A DNA stretch of 64,000 nucleotides, from positions 477,630-541,629 of the forward strand of contig VWYX01000366.1 of NCBI GenBank assembly GCA_013396525.1. The letters run 5' to 3'. The notes beneath the pieces were generated by a model. The model saw only the letters and a list, made by a program, of their open reading frames with translations, searched no databases and was not told the DNA's origin. This DNA is from Chaetorhynchus papuensis (Eukaryota; Chordata; Aves; Passeriformes; Rhipiduridae). The position numbers and the translations under genes were made by a program. Positions 23,126 to 35,660 of the stretch are shown here, in pieces. Within the stretch, counting starts at the first letter, position 1. Each line of letters starts with the position of its first letter.

Positions 23126-25654
23126 GAAGGTGAAATCTCTGCTCCATTCACCCCTGATGTCAGCAAAGCTGGAATCTTACCCTAAAAGATTGTTGATTGA
23201 AGTAAGTCACGGCCAAGAGAGGAAAAGCAATTTAGATGTGAAAGGCTCTGTATGTTCCAGGTTTGAATTTGATGGCTGTGAGCTACAGAAGCTTGCTTGC
23301 CATGTTAGAGCCACTGACTCCTGTGAAACAGACAGGTGATACCCACTTGCCACTGAACAAAAGCCCTTACCAAGCAGCACTCATTTAGAAATTGGCTGGT
23401 AACTCAGCAGCAGAGGCAAAGATTTGAGTTGTCATAGTGGCCTCACCACTTGCTCATGTTTCTCTCTCCCATGTGCAGGCATAAAGAATCCTTTAAAGAG
23501 CACGATTAGGGCTGTTAGGAGTTTCATGTGCCTCCAGGCCAGGCAGGGAGCAGGCTGGAGCTGTGTCTGTTTGGCACATGAAGAGGGAGGTTTGGTTTCA
23601 AGCACTGTAAGTCTAGTGCTGTTGTGAGCATCAAGTCCATACAAGTGTGAGAGAAGAAAGCTGCTGGAAGAGAGTAGTTGTTCTGCAGAAGGGCCACTGG
23701 CTTAGACTGGAAATCCCTATCAAAGACAGAACATACAAAGCTGTAGATGATTAAAGCTATGGAGCAGCTCTAAACCTATGATGAATTAGACACTTGGTGG
23801 ATGCCAGAATCTCTGCAAAGTTACTTGCAAATGCTAAATTTCACTATTACTCTCTCACTAAGTGACTGTGTTTTTTTATTGTGCCTTCTTTAAAGACGAT
23901 CATGAGTTGTAGCTACGCAGAAAAAAATGTTTCCCTGAAGTTATTTAATTCCAATTATTTCTCCTCAATCAAATTCAGAAGAGACTTCGTAGAGGGAGGA
24001 CTACCAAAACTCTGGAAAACAGATCTGAACAGCTGAACCTCATCACTTTGTGAAAGATTAGGAAGGGATGAAACCTCAGACTTTTGACTGAAGTTGGCCA
24101 AAGTAAATATAGAGTGGAATCTTTAGGGATTATGATGAAACTGAAAGTAGCAAACAAGTAAGGCCATCAAATATATTCAAATCACAGCTTGCACAGGTTA
24201 TTTGCCTTTCCTATAATTGATTTGATTAAGCCAGACCATCATCTTTTTTGGGCAAATAAGGTCCTTCATTTCATCAGTAGTCCTGACATCAGTGGGATTA
24301 TTTGTGTAAGAAATTATTCTTTAACGTGAGTGAAAGTATTACAATCTAGTCCTATGTTTGGATGTTATATCCCCATTTATATTTCTTGTTCATTTAGAGT
24401 TGGAGCTCCCTGGGAAAGAATGACCCAGGAAAGAAGTGTAGTTTGTTGTGATTACCCACAGTCATAATGTCACTTATACTAGAGTTGAAGTGTCAAAAGG
24501 AAATATCTTTACCTCTGTAAGAATATCCATTTTTATGCAATTTCCTTTGAATTTAGACAAAATGGCTACTTTCCCATGGAATATTTTATTTGTACTTGTA
24601 CTTCCCATTTGGCCAGTTCTACTGTAAAGAGGCCTTCTGAACACAAAGTCACTGGCAATAAGCAGAACTACAGGTGTGATTTTTCTTACTGACCTTTCTA
24701 TCTTAAAGGTTACTCCATGTTATGTCTGTTGGAGTTTCTTCATACTATTCACTTTATGGATAACTGGATTTGAATAATATAGGAAAAGATGGCATGTGTA
24801 TGGATCCTTGTTAAAGGGCAAGAAATAAAGTGGCATAGGCCTGTGACAAGTTCATTTTGAAAAGGAGTGTGAGAGAGTGGCGGGGGAAGGTTGTGCTATG
24901 GAAAATATCTTTTCATCTGACATCACAGTGAGCTTGCCCAGGGTTTGAGGGAAACTCTATACTCCAAATTGTGGTCAGTGCTGAAGCACAAATAGTATGA
25001 GTAGCCTGCCATGAGTGTCTTGGCTAGACAGATACACCTGGAGCTTCAAGGGGCCACAGCTCCAGCTAGCCTTGGTACTACTGTTCTCAGTGTGAAAGAG
25101 CTGGAGGACATGCAGGCCACCTCAGGTAGATCCCTTCCACCTCAGGCAGGGCCCATCTGTGTTTCTGTAATTATCCTCTGAGAAGGCAGCAGGGGCAGCC
25201 ACAGTGCAACCACCTGAGGGGCTGAGTGCTGTAAGGGTCTGCAGTGCTGCACTGTTAGCTTTCTCCAGCAAGTCTTGACTTGGAACAGCTTGGGGACCTT
25301 TTCTTTCTGCAACACTAACACACAATGGGGCTAGCAGACAGCCTAGGTGTTGCTCATTTTGGGGAATGTAGGTAAATTTTTAAGTTGTCACTGTCTCAGA
25401 CTGCTAGGAGCATGAAAAGTCAGACCCGATATTTAATCAAAAGCTTTTCTGTTGACAGGGAGCAGGACAACATTGTTTTTTTCCTAGCAAAGTTGTAGTC
25501 AGTAATAAATATCTGGTGTTTGAGTATGTCTTTGTGTTGTTGTATAGTGCAGTTCTGTAAACCAACAAAATTTCTTGAAGCATTTATTTCCCACCACTTT
25601 TTACATTGCTACAACAGGCCTCCTAAAGGAGAGATGAATTCTTTTGCTGAGGAC
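23126..25654. other. Non-coding stretch without recognised genes
   Basis: AT-rich sequence with no repeat family, RNA gene or coding exon that I can support. Donor-like GTAAGT words occur near 23202 and 23607, but no convincing exon ends at them. Confidence 0.55.
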
Positions 25655-26450
25655 TATGAATTTCTTCTCAGAATTCATTTGGGTTGTTTCATCTAGTCCA
25701 ACCCCCTGCAATGAGCAGGGACATCTTCAGCTAGGTCCGGTTGCTCAGAGTCCAAACTCTCCTTGAACATTTCCAGGCATGGGGCATCCACAACTTCTCT
25801 GGGAAACCTCTTCCAGTGTTTTACCACCTATTTGTAATTTTTCTTTTACTTATATCTACTCCAAATCTACCCTCTTATAATTTAAAACCATCCATCTTTG
25901 ACCTAGTGTAACGACCCCACTAAAAACATTTGGCCCCATCTTCCTTCTAAGTCCGCTTTAAGTACTGAAAGGCCACAAAAAGGTCTCCCCAGAACCTTCT
26001 CTTTTCCAGGCTGAGTAACCCCAGCCTTTTCAGTGTTTAGTCAAAGCAGAGGTGCTCCATCCATCTGATCATTTTTGTGGTCCTCCTGTACCTGCTACAA
26101 CAGGTCCATGTTATTCCTGTGCTGGGGACCCCAGAGCTGGATGTAGCACTGCAGGTGGGGTCTCACCGGAGTGGAGTAGTGGGAGAGAATCCCCTTTCTC
26201 ATCCTGCTGGCTGGGCTGCTTTTGGGGCAGCCCAGAACACAAATGGCTCTCTGGAATGCAAGAGCACATTGCCAGCTCATGTCCAGCCTCTCATCCACCA
26301 GCAACTCCAAAGTCCTTCTCCTCAGGAATGCTCTCAATCCATACTCCACCAAGCCTGATTTACGTTTGGGATTTTCCCAGCCCAGATGCAGGACCCCTGC
26401 ACTTGGCCTTGTTTAACCACACGAGCTGCTTCTCTCGTTGGCAGCCATTG
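25655..26450 (-). mobile_element. CR1 LINE, about 0.8 kb, 5'-truncated (minus orientation)
   Basis: A long match in reverse orientation to a CR1 element. Diagnostic phrases in order include ATCTAGTCCAACCCCCTGCA, TGGGGCATCCACAACTTCTC, AAGTACTGAAAGGCC, AGGTGCTCCATCCATCTGAT, CCCCAGAGCTGGATGTAGCA and TGCACTTGGCCTTGTTTAAC. The 3' end is at about 25655, where the tail is degraded (GAATTTCTTCTCAGAATTC). The element covers the 3' UTR and the C-terminal part of the ORF2 reverse transcriptase. Its 5' breakpoint lies just before an oppositely oriented CR1 fragment. Confidence 0.95.
26095..26352 (-). pseudogene. Decayed CR1 ORF2 reverse-transcriptase C-terminal fragment
   Basis: Within the minus-strand CR1, an open stretch of about 85 codons keeps the recognisable end of the CR1 reverse transcriptase: VDERLDMSWQCALAFQRA, then VRPHLQCYIQLWGPQH and NNMDLL. 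In intact elements this lies after the catalytic palm and near the end of ORF2. The catalytic residues and the endonuclease domain are absent because of 5' truncation. Frames before and after are broken. It is a dead fossil with no expected activity. Confidence 0.85.
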
Positions 26451-26480
26451 CGGTCCTCCTTGAACGCGTGTGCTCCCTTT

Positions 26481-26609
26481 GCCAGGAGATTGGATGTAGT
26501 GCTTAGTGCTATGGTTTAGTTTAGTTGAGGTGTTGGGGCATGGGTTGGACTCGATGACCTTGAAGGTCTCTTCCAACCTGGCAATTCTGTGATTCTGTGA
26601 TTCTGTGTG
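26481..26609 (+). mobile_element. CR1 LINE 3' fragment (plus orientation), second subfamily
   Basis: GGATGTAGTGCTTAGTGCTA, TGGTTTAG, GTTGGACTCGATGACCTTGA and AGGTCTCTTCCAACCT, followed by three ATTCTGTG-type tail units, are the sense 3' end of a CR1. The body phrase (GCTTAGTGCTATGGTTTAG) belongs to a different CR1 subfamily from the minus-strand copy on its left. The tail is much better preserved, so this copy is probably younger. Only about 130 bp survive. Confidence 0.93.
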
Positions 26610-26610
26610 T

Positions 26611-29600
26611 GCTTCAGCTACGACCACCGCACTGCACGCTGGCTATTATGGAGCTGCTGTTGACTGAATTTCCATGAAATGCCATAAGATGTATCCCTTT
26701 CTTATTTTTCATTTTTACAAGTAGTACACACTGGAACAGGAAAACAAAGTGTCTTCTTTATACCATTCAAATTGCTGCTTGGAAACAATACATGTCAGCT
26801 CCAGGCTTAAAGTGCTAAATAACCTTGTTTCATAAACACGCAGCTATTTTGCTGAAACAAACTGCTTCATCAAAATGTTGAAGAATGTACTGTACCACTG
26901 GGACAGTTCTGCCATAGACAGCTTTATTCCCCTCTCTTCTGTTATTTGTGCTTTAGGAAAATAAAAAGGAACAATATAATCACTATTGTTTTTATTACTC
27001 AAATATTTGCTCTGGAGCCTGGAGAAGAGCAATAGTTTTTATACATGAAGTAAATGGTATCTTTAAAGCAAGCAGTCTTAAAACAGTGCTACATTAACCC
27101 TTCTGCAGCACCTAGCACCTCATTCTTCTTTGGCTGTTGACAAACAAGGCCAATTAACATCAGCAAGATAATTAACTACAGCTCCAGGTAGTATTTGCAT
27201 CCGGTCTATTGCTGTTTGGAAGCTGTCTCTTCTTCTTACCTCCTTGCAGCTTGAAGGTGCTAATTTTAACACCTACAAAGTATGGAATTTAGATTTGGTT
27301 GAAAGGAGAGCAAGACTTGGATTTTAAATTATTATTATTAAAACATTAGGTGTATAATTATAATAGTGAAGTGATTTCAACCTTCTGCTAGACTTGTTTA
27401 TGTTTTCCTCAAATCATTTGCACATTCTGGGATGCTTTTTTAAAATTTCTTATATTCCATATGGCAAATAATTCTTTTTCAATGTCATGTACTTAGAGTG
27501 AGAACACTTTGTGGATGGACTTAACTGGTGGTCCAAAACCAGGGTAATCATATTTGTTGCCAAGGAAAGAGGAATATTTTTCCTGGAGGCACAACAGTCA
27601 TTTTATTAAATGATTGTACCAGCTGGAAACAAATTATTGTCTTTATTTTAAACTGCCATTCAGAAGTCTAATGCTTTTATTTCAATGGGAAACAAATTTT
27701 TAGGAAGATTACAGCTCACCTGTTCTTGTAGTTTTTACTAAACTCATATAATTATCCATGATAGTGTTATTTGCCTTGGTTTTGATGAGGCTGTTCTTAA
27801 CCTGCAAGTGAATAGTTGATCTACTGTTATTTCCCTTCTGTCTGATACCTCAACTCATTTTGGAGTGAAGAAGAACATATGCAGCAGGTGGGCTGTGTTT
27901 CTAATAATTAGTTTTCTTAAACATGTTATAAAGAGCCTTGCCAAGAAAATATCACTGTAGTGTTTTGAGCCCAGCTGGCAATGTATTGGAGGCTGGGGAG
28001 GGGAGGATAGAACAGCAAACTGAGCCATGTTCGTCTTTGGAGTCTCTCAGCCAAACTCACCTGTGGGTGAATTTGGCTCTCCCTGCGGTCTAGAAAATGT
28101 TTTTGCCTGTGATTGTGTGGAAGGAAACTAAGGCACTTCTTGTGGGCACCTTGCATGGTGAATGTGAACATTTATTTTTCCCTCTGAATGAAATTCTTAT
28201 CAGAGTTTCAGTTTAGCAAGGAGCTCTTGAGGTTGAGAGGAACTGCACAGTTCAGTTCTCTGGCTCAACTGCTTGAGTGTATGGGCACCCAGAACAAGAA
28301 CAGGCTGATGGACACCAAAGTTAGAACAAAAGCTCCCTAGGTCTTCCTTTCCCAGCTTCCCAAGCCAGAAATAGATAAGATATGTCTAAGAGCAATAGCA
28401 GTAGGGGTGCACTACGAGTCTGTGTTTTGGCAGCAAGTCGGATTTCACGGCCTCTAGATCAAAAATGCCTCAGCCATGTAATGCAGAGTGCTGACACGCT
28501 ATGAACTCACACTAGCATTTCAAATCTCTTCCAAAATGTTGAGGGATTAGGATTTTGACCACTTATCTTACTATCAGATCAAGTCATTGTCTGTCTTCCT
28601 GTAGCAAGCATAAAATCCATATGCCTTGGCTAATCAAATGGAAATATGATCTTGGGCCCATTCCTGAACTGAGTTAAATTTGTATTGCTGAAGTGTAATT
28701 GTCAGGCACTGCACTGGCTGTGCAGAGTACCAGTGTGAGAGCTCCCCTCCCTTCTCCCAGAAGGGAATGCAGCAAGGCTGGAATGGTATTCCTTAGCACT
28801 TTCCCAAAGATTGCTGAACTGTTTTGGCTGGACCACTCAAATAAATTTAGTTTTATGAAACATGGAAAAGTTCAGTAAGGTTACATGCATTTGAAAAGTG
28901 CCAGGTAATCCTGTCAGCCCGGGGTCTTCTATAGCAGATCAAACCCAGAACACATATTGCTCTTCAGGTAACCATGATCAGCAGATAGGTGGTATGGCAC
29001 TCAGCTTATTTTAAAAACTTCATGCCAAGTAAACTCTGTCATACAAGTGAGCTTCTTTTCTCTGAATTAAATATTTTGGTAGGAAAAAAATAATCTGTTT
29101 TCTTAAGGCATTTAGACTTGGACTTTTTTGGAAGAAATCAAATCAAGGGCCTCTTCTACCTCTTAGTGACATTGCCTTGATAGAAGCTTGGTGTAGAGAA
29201 TGCTAGTGTCCCCAGTAAAAGCTTAGCTTTTATATCTGATGTGCTATATGTGTAAGATAATTTCTGTAGCATTGTGCTATAGTCTCCTGACAGCCTGTGA
29301 AAAATGAGTGGATGTTGCCCTTTTCCTACCCAGTAGGGTAATTCTGAAAATGTTGCCAGGATGCAGCCACCTACCTCAAACTATTGCTAGAGGCACTTCA
29401 TCAGCAAGGCCCATTTGTGCAGTAAAAGCTCTGTGATTAATTTAATACACATGAAGCACTGACTTCCCCAGGGAAAGCAAGAATAGGATCAGAGAAGATA
29501 ACCAGAGAGTTTGAAGGCTTCAGGAGGACAAACAGGTGTTGTCTGTGCCATGTTGCCTCCCACTTTGCATCTTAGTCTGGAGGATACATTATTTTCTTCT

Positions 29601-30483
29601 TTGACATATAGGTTTTGCTTCAGGAAGGTTGGTTTTTTTTACTAAAGTCTGAGTCCTGATGCATGAGCTAAAAGCCACCTGTGTGCTTTTTTTCCTTTTT
29701 GGGTGTTACTGTTGCAACTGACTCTGCAGTCCATTGATATAAAAAGGTTGAACAAGAAAGTAAAAAACACAAAATACCCTTTGGGAAAAGGAGCATACAG
29801 TCAATCACCTCAAGGTCATATAATGTACGATGGGCTTGTGCACTGGTGCAAGTTGAACAGATTTGATTCATTAATCAGAACTCATACTGTGTTAGCAAAA
29901 AATAATTTACATTAGCAGAGCTATGTTACTTAGGAATTTGATATTAACCTCTCTGTTTAGCTATATTGAGTTTTAGAGTCAGAAAATAAGCCTTTGCCTG
30001 TTCAATAACAATGTTCAGTCTCTTTTATCAGCAGAGAAAACCTTTTGTCATATTATGTAGGAAAAATTTTGTAATTTTAGCAATTAAATAAATTCCAAAT
30101 TATTGTGCTGTGGTTTGGTGGAGGTTAATGTCAGATTCTGAAAGGTGCTGCACTCTGAGGGAGTTCTTTTGCAGATTAGTGGGGGGAACCAGGAAGAAAA
30201 TGTCAAACATTAGCACTATATATATATATTTAAAAGGTATATTTTTCTCAGGGGGGAGGTGAGGAGGAGTGGGAAAAGAGAGGGGTCAGGATAGGGAGGA
30301 CGTCTTGGGGAGAGGAATTCATTAAGTGCTGGCTAAAAATGGAAAACTAAGGCAAGAAAGAGTTATATTGATGTGTATTTAAAGGAAATTAAGGTTGATT
30401 GAATTCTTCTCAGTAAGATAAATTCAAAAATATTTGATCATGATCTAATAATTGCATGTTGTGGGTGCTGCTTATCCTGCAAA
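26611..30483. other. AT-rich non-coding stretch
   Basis: The part around 27090-27200 has homeodomain-type words (CCAATTAACATC, AATTAACTAC) and a POU octamer ATTTGCAT at 27193-27200, and may be a conserved element. An (AT)n tract lies near 30218-30230 and a purine-rich, G-rich tract at about 30250-30300. No gene or RNA was recognised. Confidence 0.5.
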
Positions 30484-30700
30484 TCATAGAATGGGCTAGG
30501 TTGGAAAAGATCTTTAAGGTGATCAAGTCCAACTGTTAACCCAGCACTTCTAAGTTCACCACTAAACCTTGTCCCTGAGCACCACATCTACACGTCTTTT
30601 AAATACCTACAGGGATGATGACTCAACCACTTCCCTGGGCAGCCTGGTCCAGTTCTTGACAACCCCTTCCATGAAGAAATTTTTACTAACCCTCCCCTCC
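30484..30700 (-). mobile_element. CR1 LINE 3' fragment (minus orientation)
   Basis: It begins with TCATAGAATGGGCTAGGTTG, AAAAGATCTTTAAGGTGATC and AAGTCCAACTGTTAACCCAG, the reverse complement of a CR1 3' end. It continues through CCACTAAACCTTGTCCCTGA, GCACCACATCTACACGTCTT, CCACTTCCCTGGGCAGCCTG and CCATGAAGAAATTTTTACTA. The 3' end is at the lower coordinate and the copy is truncated at its 5' end near 30700. It is well preserved, so relatively young. Confidence 0.95.
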
Positions 30701-33700
30701 CATCGCTCTTTGTTTCATTGGATCATGCCATCTTGCTGCCCCATCCGGCTGGGGTCAGTGGTGACTGACAGACTGGGTGTATGGCTCTACAAAAATCAGC
30801 AGCAGTCCTCCTAACAGGGTGGAGGACTTGGATGAGGGCACTCAGTGCTGACAGTGTTGCAAATCTGCTACTCCCAGTGCTCCACCTAGGCACCTGTATT
30901 TACCAGTGTTCCTGCAAATGTGCAAGCAGCAGCTCACTGGGTGAGCTTTGTGGTTTGTTAGCTCAGTGCCCGCTATAATGTGGCTTTGATCTGTGAAGCA
31001 TCCATAAATATTGCTACGACCTGCATGGCTGGTCCACTCTTTCTGATGCTAAGGATCTGTCCTCTGGGGAAATCTTGGTGAAATCAATGGCTCGACAAAG
31101 GCATTGCTTAGTTTAACAAAGATGGCAAAAGCATCTCCTCCTACACTTCATTCTTAATTGAAGACATGTTCCACAGCAGGAGTGTCTGGTTTGTGTCCAG
31201 TGTGATCACTCCTCTCCTTTTTCCATAGCTGGATTAAAAATATAGATTGTTTAGAATAGAGAAATTCTAAATAGATTGTTTCAGTGAAAGTGAGCACCTC
31301 CCTGTAACCACTGTCCACCTCCTGGGGACTCCTTTCCTCACTGTTTGAAGGACATTCAGCCAGGCATGCTGGAGTGAAGTGAGTTTGGGTAAGGTCCCAG
31401 CTGAAAGGAGACAATTCATGTTCCCCAGGTAGGTCTCATGAGGAACTGCAAAGGTGGTGGCTAAGAGAGAGAGCATGAATCTCTCTTTGCTTACAGCAGC
31501 TAAGTCCTTCCCCTTGTTCTTGGGCAACTTTTGGGTAAGGAACTGTCTGCTCCACAGTTTCCACGTGCATGTGCTAGGCTGGGCTTTCTGACCAGGGCTG
31601 GGGTCCTGGTGGTTGTTCAGGAAAGCCAGGCCACACAGATGCAAGTGTTTTGTTGTGACATGGGAAAAGGGCTGTGGCACTGTCCTTCTGCATGTTCTCA
31701 GTGGAAGTAAGGGACCTGGCTAGAATTAAACAGCTTCGTACTGCCATCCCCCAGGGACAGTTGTTTTGGCACTGTAATTGGCCTCAGGAATTAGGTTCCT
31801 GAAAGAACCTTCTAGCAAAGAGAGTTGGTCTGAAATGGGTAGGATAGCAGTGTCCCTTCTGCAGAGCACTGTAAAACACTGGCACACCTTGCTGTCTGCT
31901 TAGCCAAGGGGTCCCACAACAAAACAAGGACTTGCTCCCCCTCTAATTCTGCTGATTTCTATTGCTCCTATTCCCCATTTTCATCTGTCCATCTTGTCAC
32001 AGTCCTCCAGTTTTTCATTTCCTGAATAAACACACTCTCTCTAGTGGGGATAGACTGTCTGCTCTTTGACCCAGCTGGTTTTCATAAGTTTTTTAGCTCA
32101 AAATTCTTACCTACTTACCTAGTACTTCTGGGTTCTTCTCCTCACAGATGGTATCAGCCAGGGAAAGCAAAACTTCCTTTTTCTAACTGTAGCTGTTCTG
32201 TTGCCCTGACAGAACCCATTTTGACTGAAAGGGCTAATAATATCTCACTTTTCCTGCTACTGCTCTGCATTTTTCCAGTACTGCAGACAATTTCACTGAA
32301 AGCTTAACCAACATGCCCTGCTCTGTTTGCTGTGTCAGGTCAGGGTGCCACCAGTAACTTCACTGTAGCTTTGGCACTTTTCCAGCATTAGCTGCCTTTT
32401 CACTTCAGGACTCAGCCTATGCACCTCTGCATTGTTGACCTCTGACGCTGTTGATTTCTGTAGCTGGCACACATTCAAGTTGCTGGTGGAAAAATCTGCT
32501 TTACCTTTTCACCAAAAAATGTATGGTCCTTCTGTAAATTGCATTTTTAATTTTGGGGTTTACTTCAGGAAAATGTTGTAAACTTGTTTATTGTTTATTA
32601 ATAGCTTGTTTATTAATAGCATCTTGTTTATTATTTGCTATCCAGATACTTAATAAAAAGTAAATACCAAAATCTTTTCTTTAGCGATGATAAACTAAAG
32701 CACAAATCTTTACATCCAGTGGCAGAGTTCAGTGAGATTTTTACAGAACCTCCTGATTTTCATCCTTATCCACATCAGAGAGATGCATTCCTCACATCTG
32801 GGGGGATAATCAGGGGCATCTGGAAAAGCTTGTGCAAAAGGGCATTCACCCTTCCACCCACCCTACTCTAAATGGAAGAGGAGATACTTCTCCAGGCAGT
32901 ACCGACTATGAAGAAATGTGCCTCTTTCTTTGGGAACACTGGAGTTCTTTGTTGCCAAACTTCAGTTGTTCTTGTGTTCTAATCTTTTCTTACTGATTTT
33001 ATCTGCCAGTGACTGCTGTTTCTCATGCTTGGAAAATATAATTAAAGACACCTGTACATCACAGACGGTATAGAATCACTTCCATCATTCTTAACATATT
33101 ATGGATTGTTGATGAATTCTCAGCAGTGATTTGGCTCGGGAGAAGCAAAGTGTGTCTGATTTCACTGGCCTTCTCATTTGCACCAAGTCTGCCTCACAGT
33201 GTTCTGCTGGAGGGGCCTTGAATCAAGAACAACATTTGTTTACTGCCACTACTGCCTCCTGTCACGTCCTAAGGAGATCTAACATTGACATATTTGTTAA
33301 TTGTGTTCACACCGACTGCATTTGGGACATTTTGCACACTTAGGCCACTGTGTAAGGGGGGGAAAATTACATTCTATGGTTGTGTCTTTCTCTGGGGCAA
33401 TTTTGTTTTTCTTGGTTGTCTGGGGATTGTGGGGTTTTTAAGAGTTTTTGATTATGTGGTTCTGTGGGGCAGCTTCAATGACTGTGGTCACAGAAGTCTG
33501 AGAAAAATGGGCAGCTGCTGATCTTGCAGTTGTATGTTTGTCTGTGTACCTGTAGGTTGAAGGGCACTATTATTCCTTGAAGTATTCCCATCAGCTGAAA
33601 CACAGAGTTTGCTTTTATGAGAACTGCAAAAATGGAATCTAGATGTTTATTTTAGTCTTTAAAAAAAAATACTTATGGCTGCCAAACAAAGCTATAAATT

Positions 33701-35093
33701 TTATTTTGTCTAAACCAAAAGGAAGGTTCAATCTTCCCAACATGAGACATTATGCTTTTTAATTCTCTTCTGAGACTTGAAGGCTCATTCAACTAGTTTA
33801 ATTCCTCCCTCTGGAGCTTGTTATCCATCAGTTTAATAGGTTGATACAAACTGCTGTTTCCTGATCCTGGTCTTTACTAGTTTTCTTTTTTAATTAACTA
33901 AATATTTTTTTTCTCTCATTTTTTTTTTCATACTCTACCCATCTTTCCCAAAGAAATGAACCTTTACTGGACCAAGAAATTGTCTTAAATAAATTTGACT
34001 TAAATAAAGTCTGATTATTGCTACAAAGCATGTGTGTGGAGTGAGAAGTGAGAGAGTCTTTTATTTCCTATCAAGTACCTCATGTCTTGCACACAGGTTT
34101 TTTCATATCCTTTATCATCAGGTATGTCTTGCAGGTTCAGATGGAGAGACTGTGTCTATTGTAGCTGTGCCAGCTCCCCTGCTAAATGTTTGGCAGAGAA
34201 AGGTGTAAAACCCTATTCATGAACAGTCAAAAGCAAGAGCTAAAAGCAAATTCCCCTAATGACCAGATCTTACATTTCCTCCCCATCCCACTGCTTCTAT
34301 CTCATCATGAAACCTCAGTTCCTAAGCAAAATTAATTTTAACTGCAGAAGTAGATTTTCATTGTAGAGAAAATGGCATTTTTTAAAGTTATCCTGCCTTG
34401 CAATGTGCTTGGTTTACAAGAGTGCTTATTCTAATTTGATATTGCCAAATCCTGAATGGGTAACTTGGAATTCAGAAAATAAAGTCAGGCTTTAGTCTCC
34501 ACACAGCCACCTCAGGTCTGTGTACCTGCCCTGTCTGGTGCAGCTCTGTCATTCCAGGTCTTTGCTTTGTTTCTGTAGAGACAGAGCCCTGTCTTCTGAA
34601 AGCTGATAATATTTTTTTAAATTTTTTTTTTAATTGGGGTGACAGAATGTTTACAAACATCCACAGAGACACAGCAAATTTACACTTTTCTTCCCATGAA
34701 TCTCTGCTCACTCTACCCAGCAACTGCTGCTCTTTTCTGCGCTCTTAATTCACATCCAAGTATCTGACTTCCAGGTGTCATCCCTTTTCTTGGTTTTGGC
34801 AAGACAGGTTTACCTTTGGAACCTCTACTTACAAAAGATCGACATGAAATTTTTTGTTCCAGTGGCATAAAACCTCCGTCCATCCTCATTGAAAACCACG
34901 TTGCTTTTCAAGAGCTCCACACGCGTCCAAGTAAAAAGGTGAGGACTGCATATCACGTGTACCTTTCAAAATTCAACAAAACAGGGCATTAAAATCAGTC
35001 CCAACACCCTGAGCTTTAAGAAATGATTTCCTGCTGAACTGATTGGGACTCTGGAGAGAATAACTTTGCTTGGTGTCCCACACAGTTTTGCAG
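30701..35093. other. Non-coding stretch without recognised genes
   Basis: Apart from the 15-bp tandem duplication near 32.6 kb, A- and T-rich tracts (33661-33669, about 33906-33930, about 34612-34632) are the only structure seen. The minus-strand frame 31267-31680 (137 codons) has no recognisable product. Confidence 0.5.
32585..32631. repeat. 15-bp tandem duplication carrying four forkhead-type motifs
   Basis: TTGTTTATTAATAGC is repeated perfectly at 32591-32605 and 32606-32620, and a related copy (TTGTTTATT) follows at 32624-32632. TGTTTAT, a match to the forkhead core TGTTTAY, occurs at 32585-32591, 32592-32598, 32607-32613 and 32625-32631. The repeat is seen directly; binding by forkhead proteins is inference. 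Confidence 0.85.
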
Positions 35094-35200
35094 ACAGAGC
35101 CCTTTGAGGAACATGCTGCACTTCTCGGTGAGTTCAGCAGAGCAGTGGACACTCTTGGCACCGCAGACACAGGAGAATTCTTTGTGCTGTGCATGCCCAG
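35094..35200 (+). other. Candidate exon, unidentified
   Basis: A segment of 107 nt lies between TTTTGCAG (ending at 35093) and a donor-like CCCAG before GTATTTG (35201). In the open frame from 35064 it encodes TEPFEEHAALLGEFSRAVDT and then LGTADTGEFFVLCMP, with many G-starting codons (GAG GAA, GCT GCA, GGT GAG, GCA GTG GAC). The frame stays open to about 35360. The antisense strand is open over much of the same interval, which weakens the case. The product was not recognised. Confidence 0.22.
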
Positions 35201-35587
35201 GTATTTGCAGAATGGCATTCAGCTCAGTAAAGCTTCTCTTCTCATTTTCACTGTGAGCTTTGCTTTCACTTTATTGTCACAAGGAGGGTCATGTTTCAGC
35301 AAGGAGACTGGCAGTGATGAGCCACTGACATCAGTGTTGTCTGGCACTGGCGGAGGCTGAGAGTGACTCCTGCAATGAGCAGCCCTTTGTGAAATAAAAA
35401 TCTCAGTAGCACTGCTTCAGACTTCAGATCCTGGGTCTCTGATGTGTATTTTTGTACTGGAGGTGCTGATTTTTTTCTGGTTGGTTTTAAAAGAAACCAT
35501 TTTCTGGTATGTGGAAATAGAATACAATATGTATTCAATATTTTTGGCCCAAATTAGCTGGAATTGTTTTGTGATACTTCTGGCTAC

Positions 35588-35660
35588 ACAAAACCCAAAA
35601 CCCCAAAACCACAAACAAACAAACAAATAAATAAAAACAACAACAGCAGCAACAACAAGG
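35588..35660. repeat. A-rich low-complexity tract, (AAAC)n / (AAAT)n / (AAC)n
   Basis: AAAACCC-type units, then CAAACAAACAAACAAATAAA, then AACAACAACAGCAGCAACAA. It resembles the decayed tail of a retroposon, but no body is recognisable upstream. Confidence 0.8.

Noticed and set aside
26052..26519. 155-codon plus-strand open frame
   Set aside because: It is the antisense shadow of the minus-strand CR1 reverse-transcriptase fragment.
25655..26609. Single CR1 with twin-priming inversion
   Set aside because: Both segments carry their own 3' end and differ in subfamily phrases and decay, so two insertions are simpler.
26334..26627. 97-codon minus-strand open frame
   Set aside because: It runs across the junction of two oppositely oriented CR1 fragments and is not a conserved CR1 reading frame.
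33066..33095. Possible CR1 start (TATAGAATCACTTCC)
   Set aside because: The match stops after one short word; nothing of the element follows.
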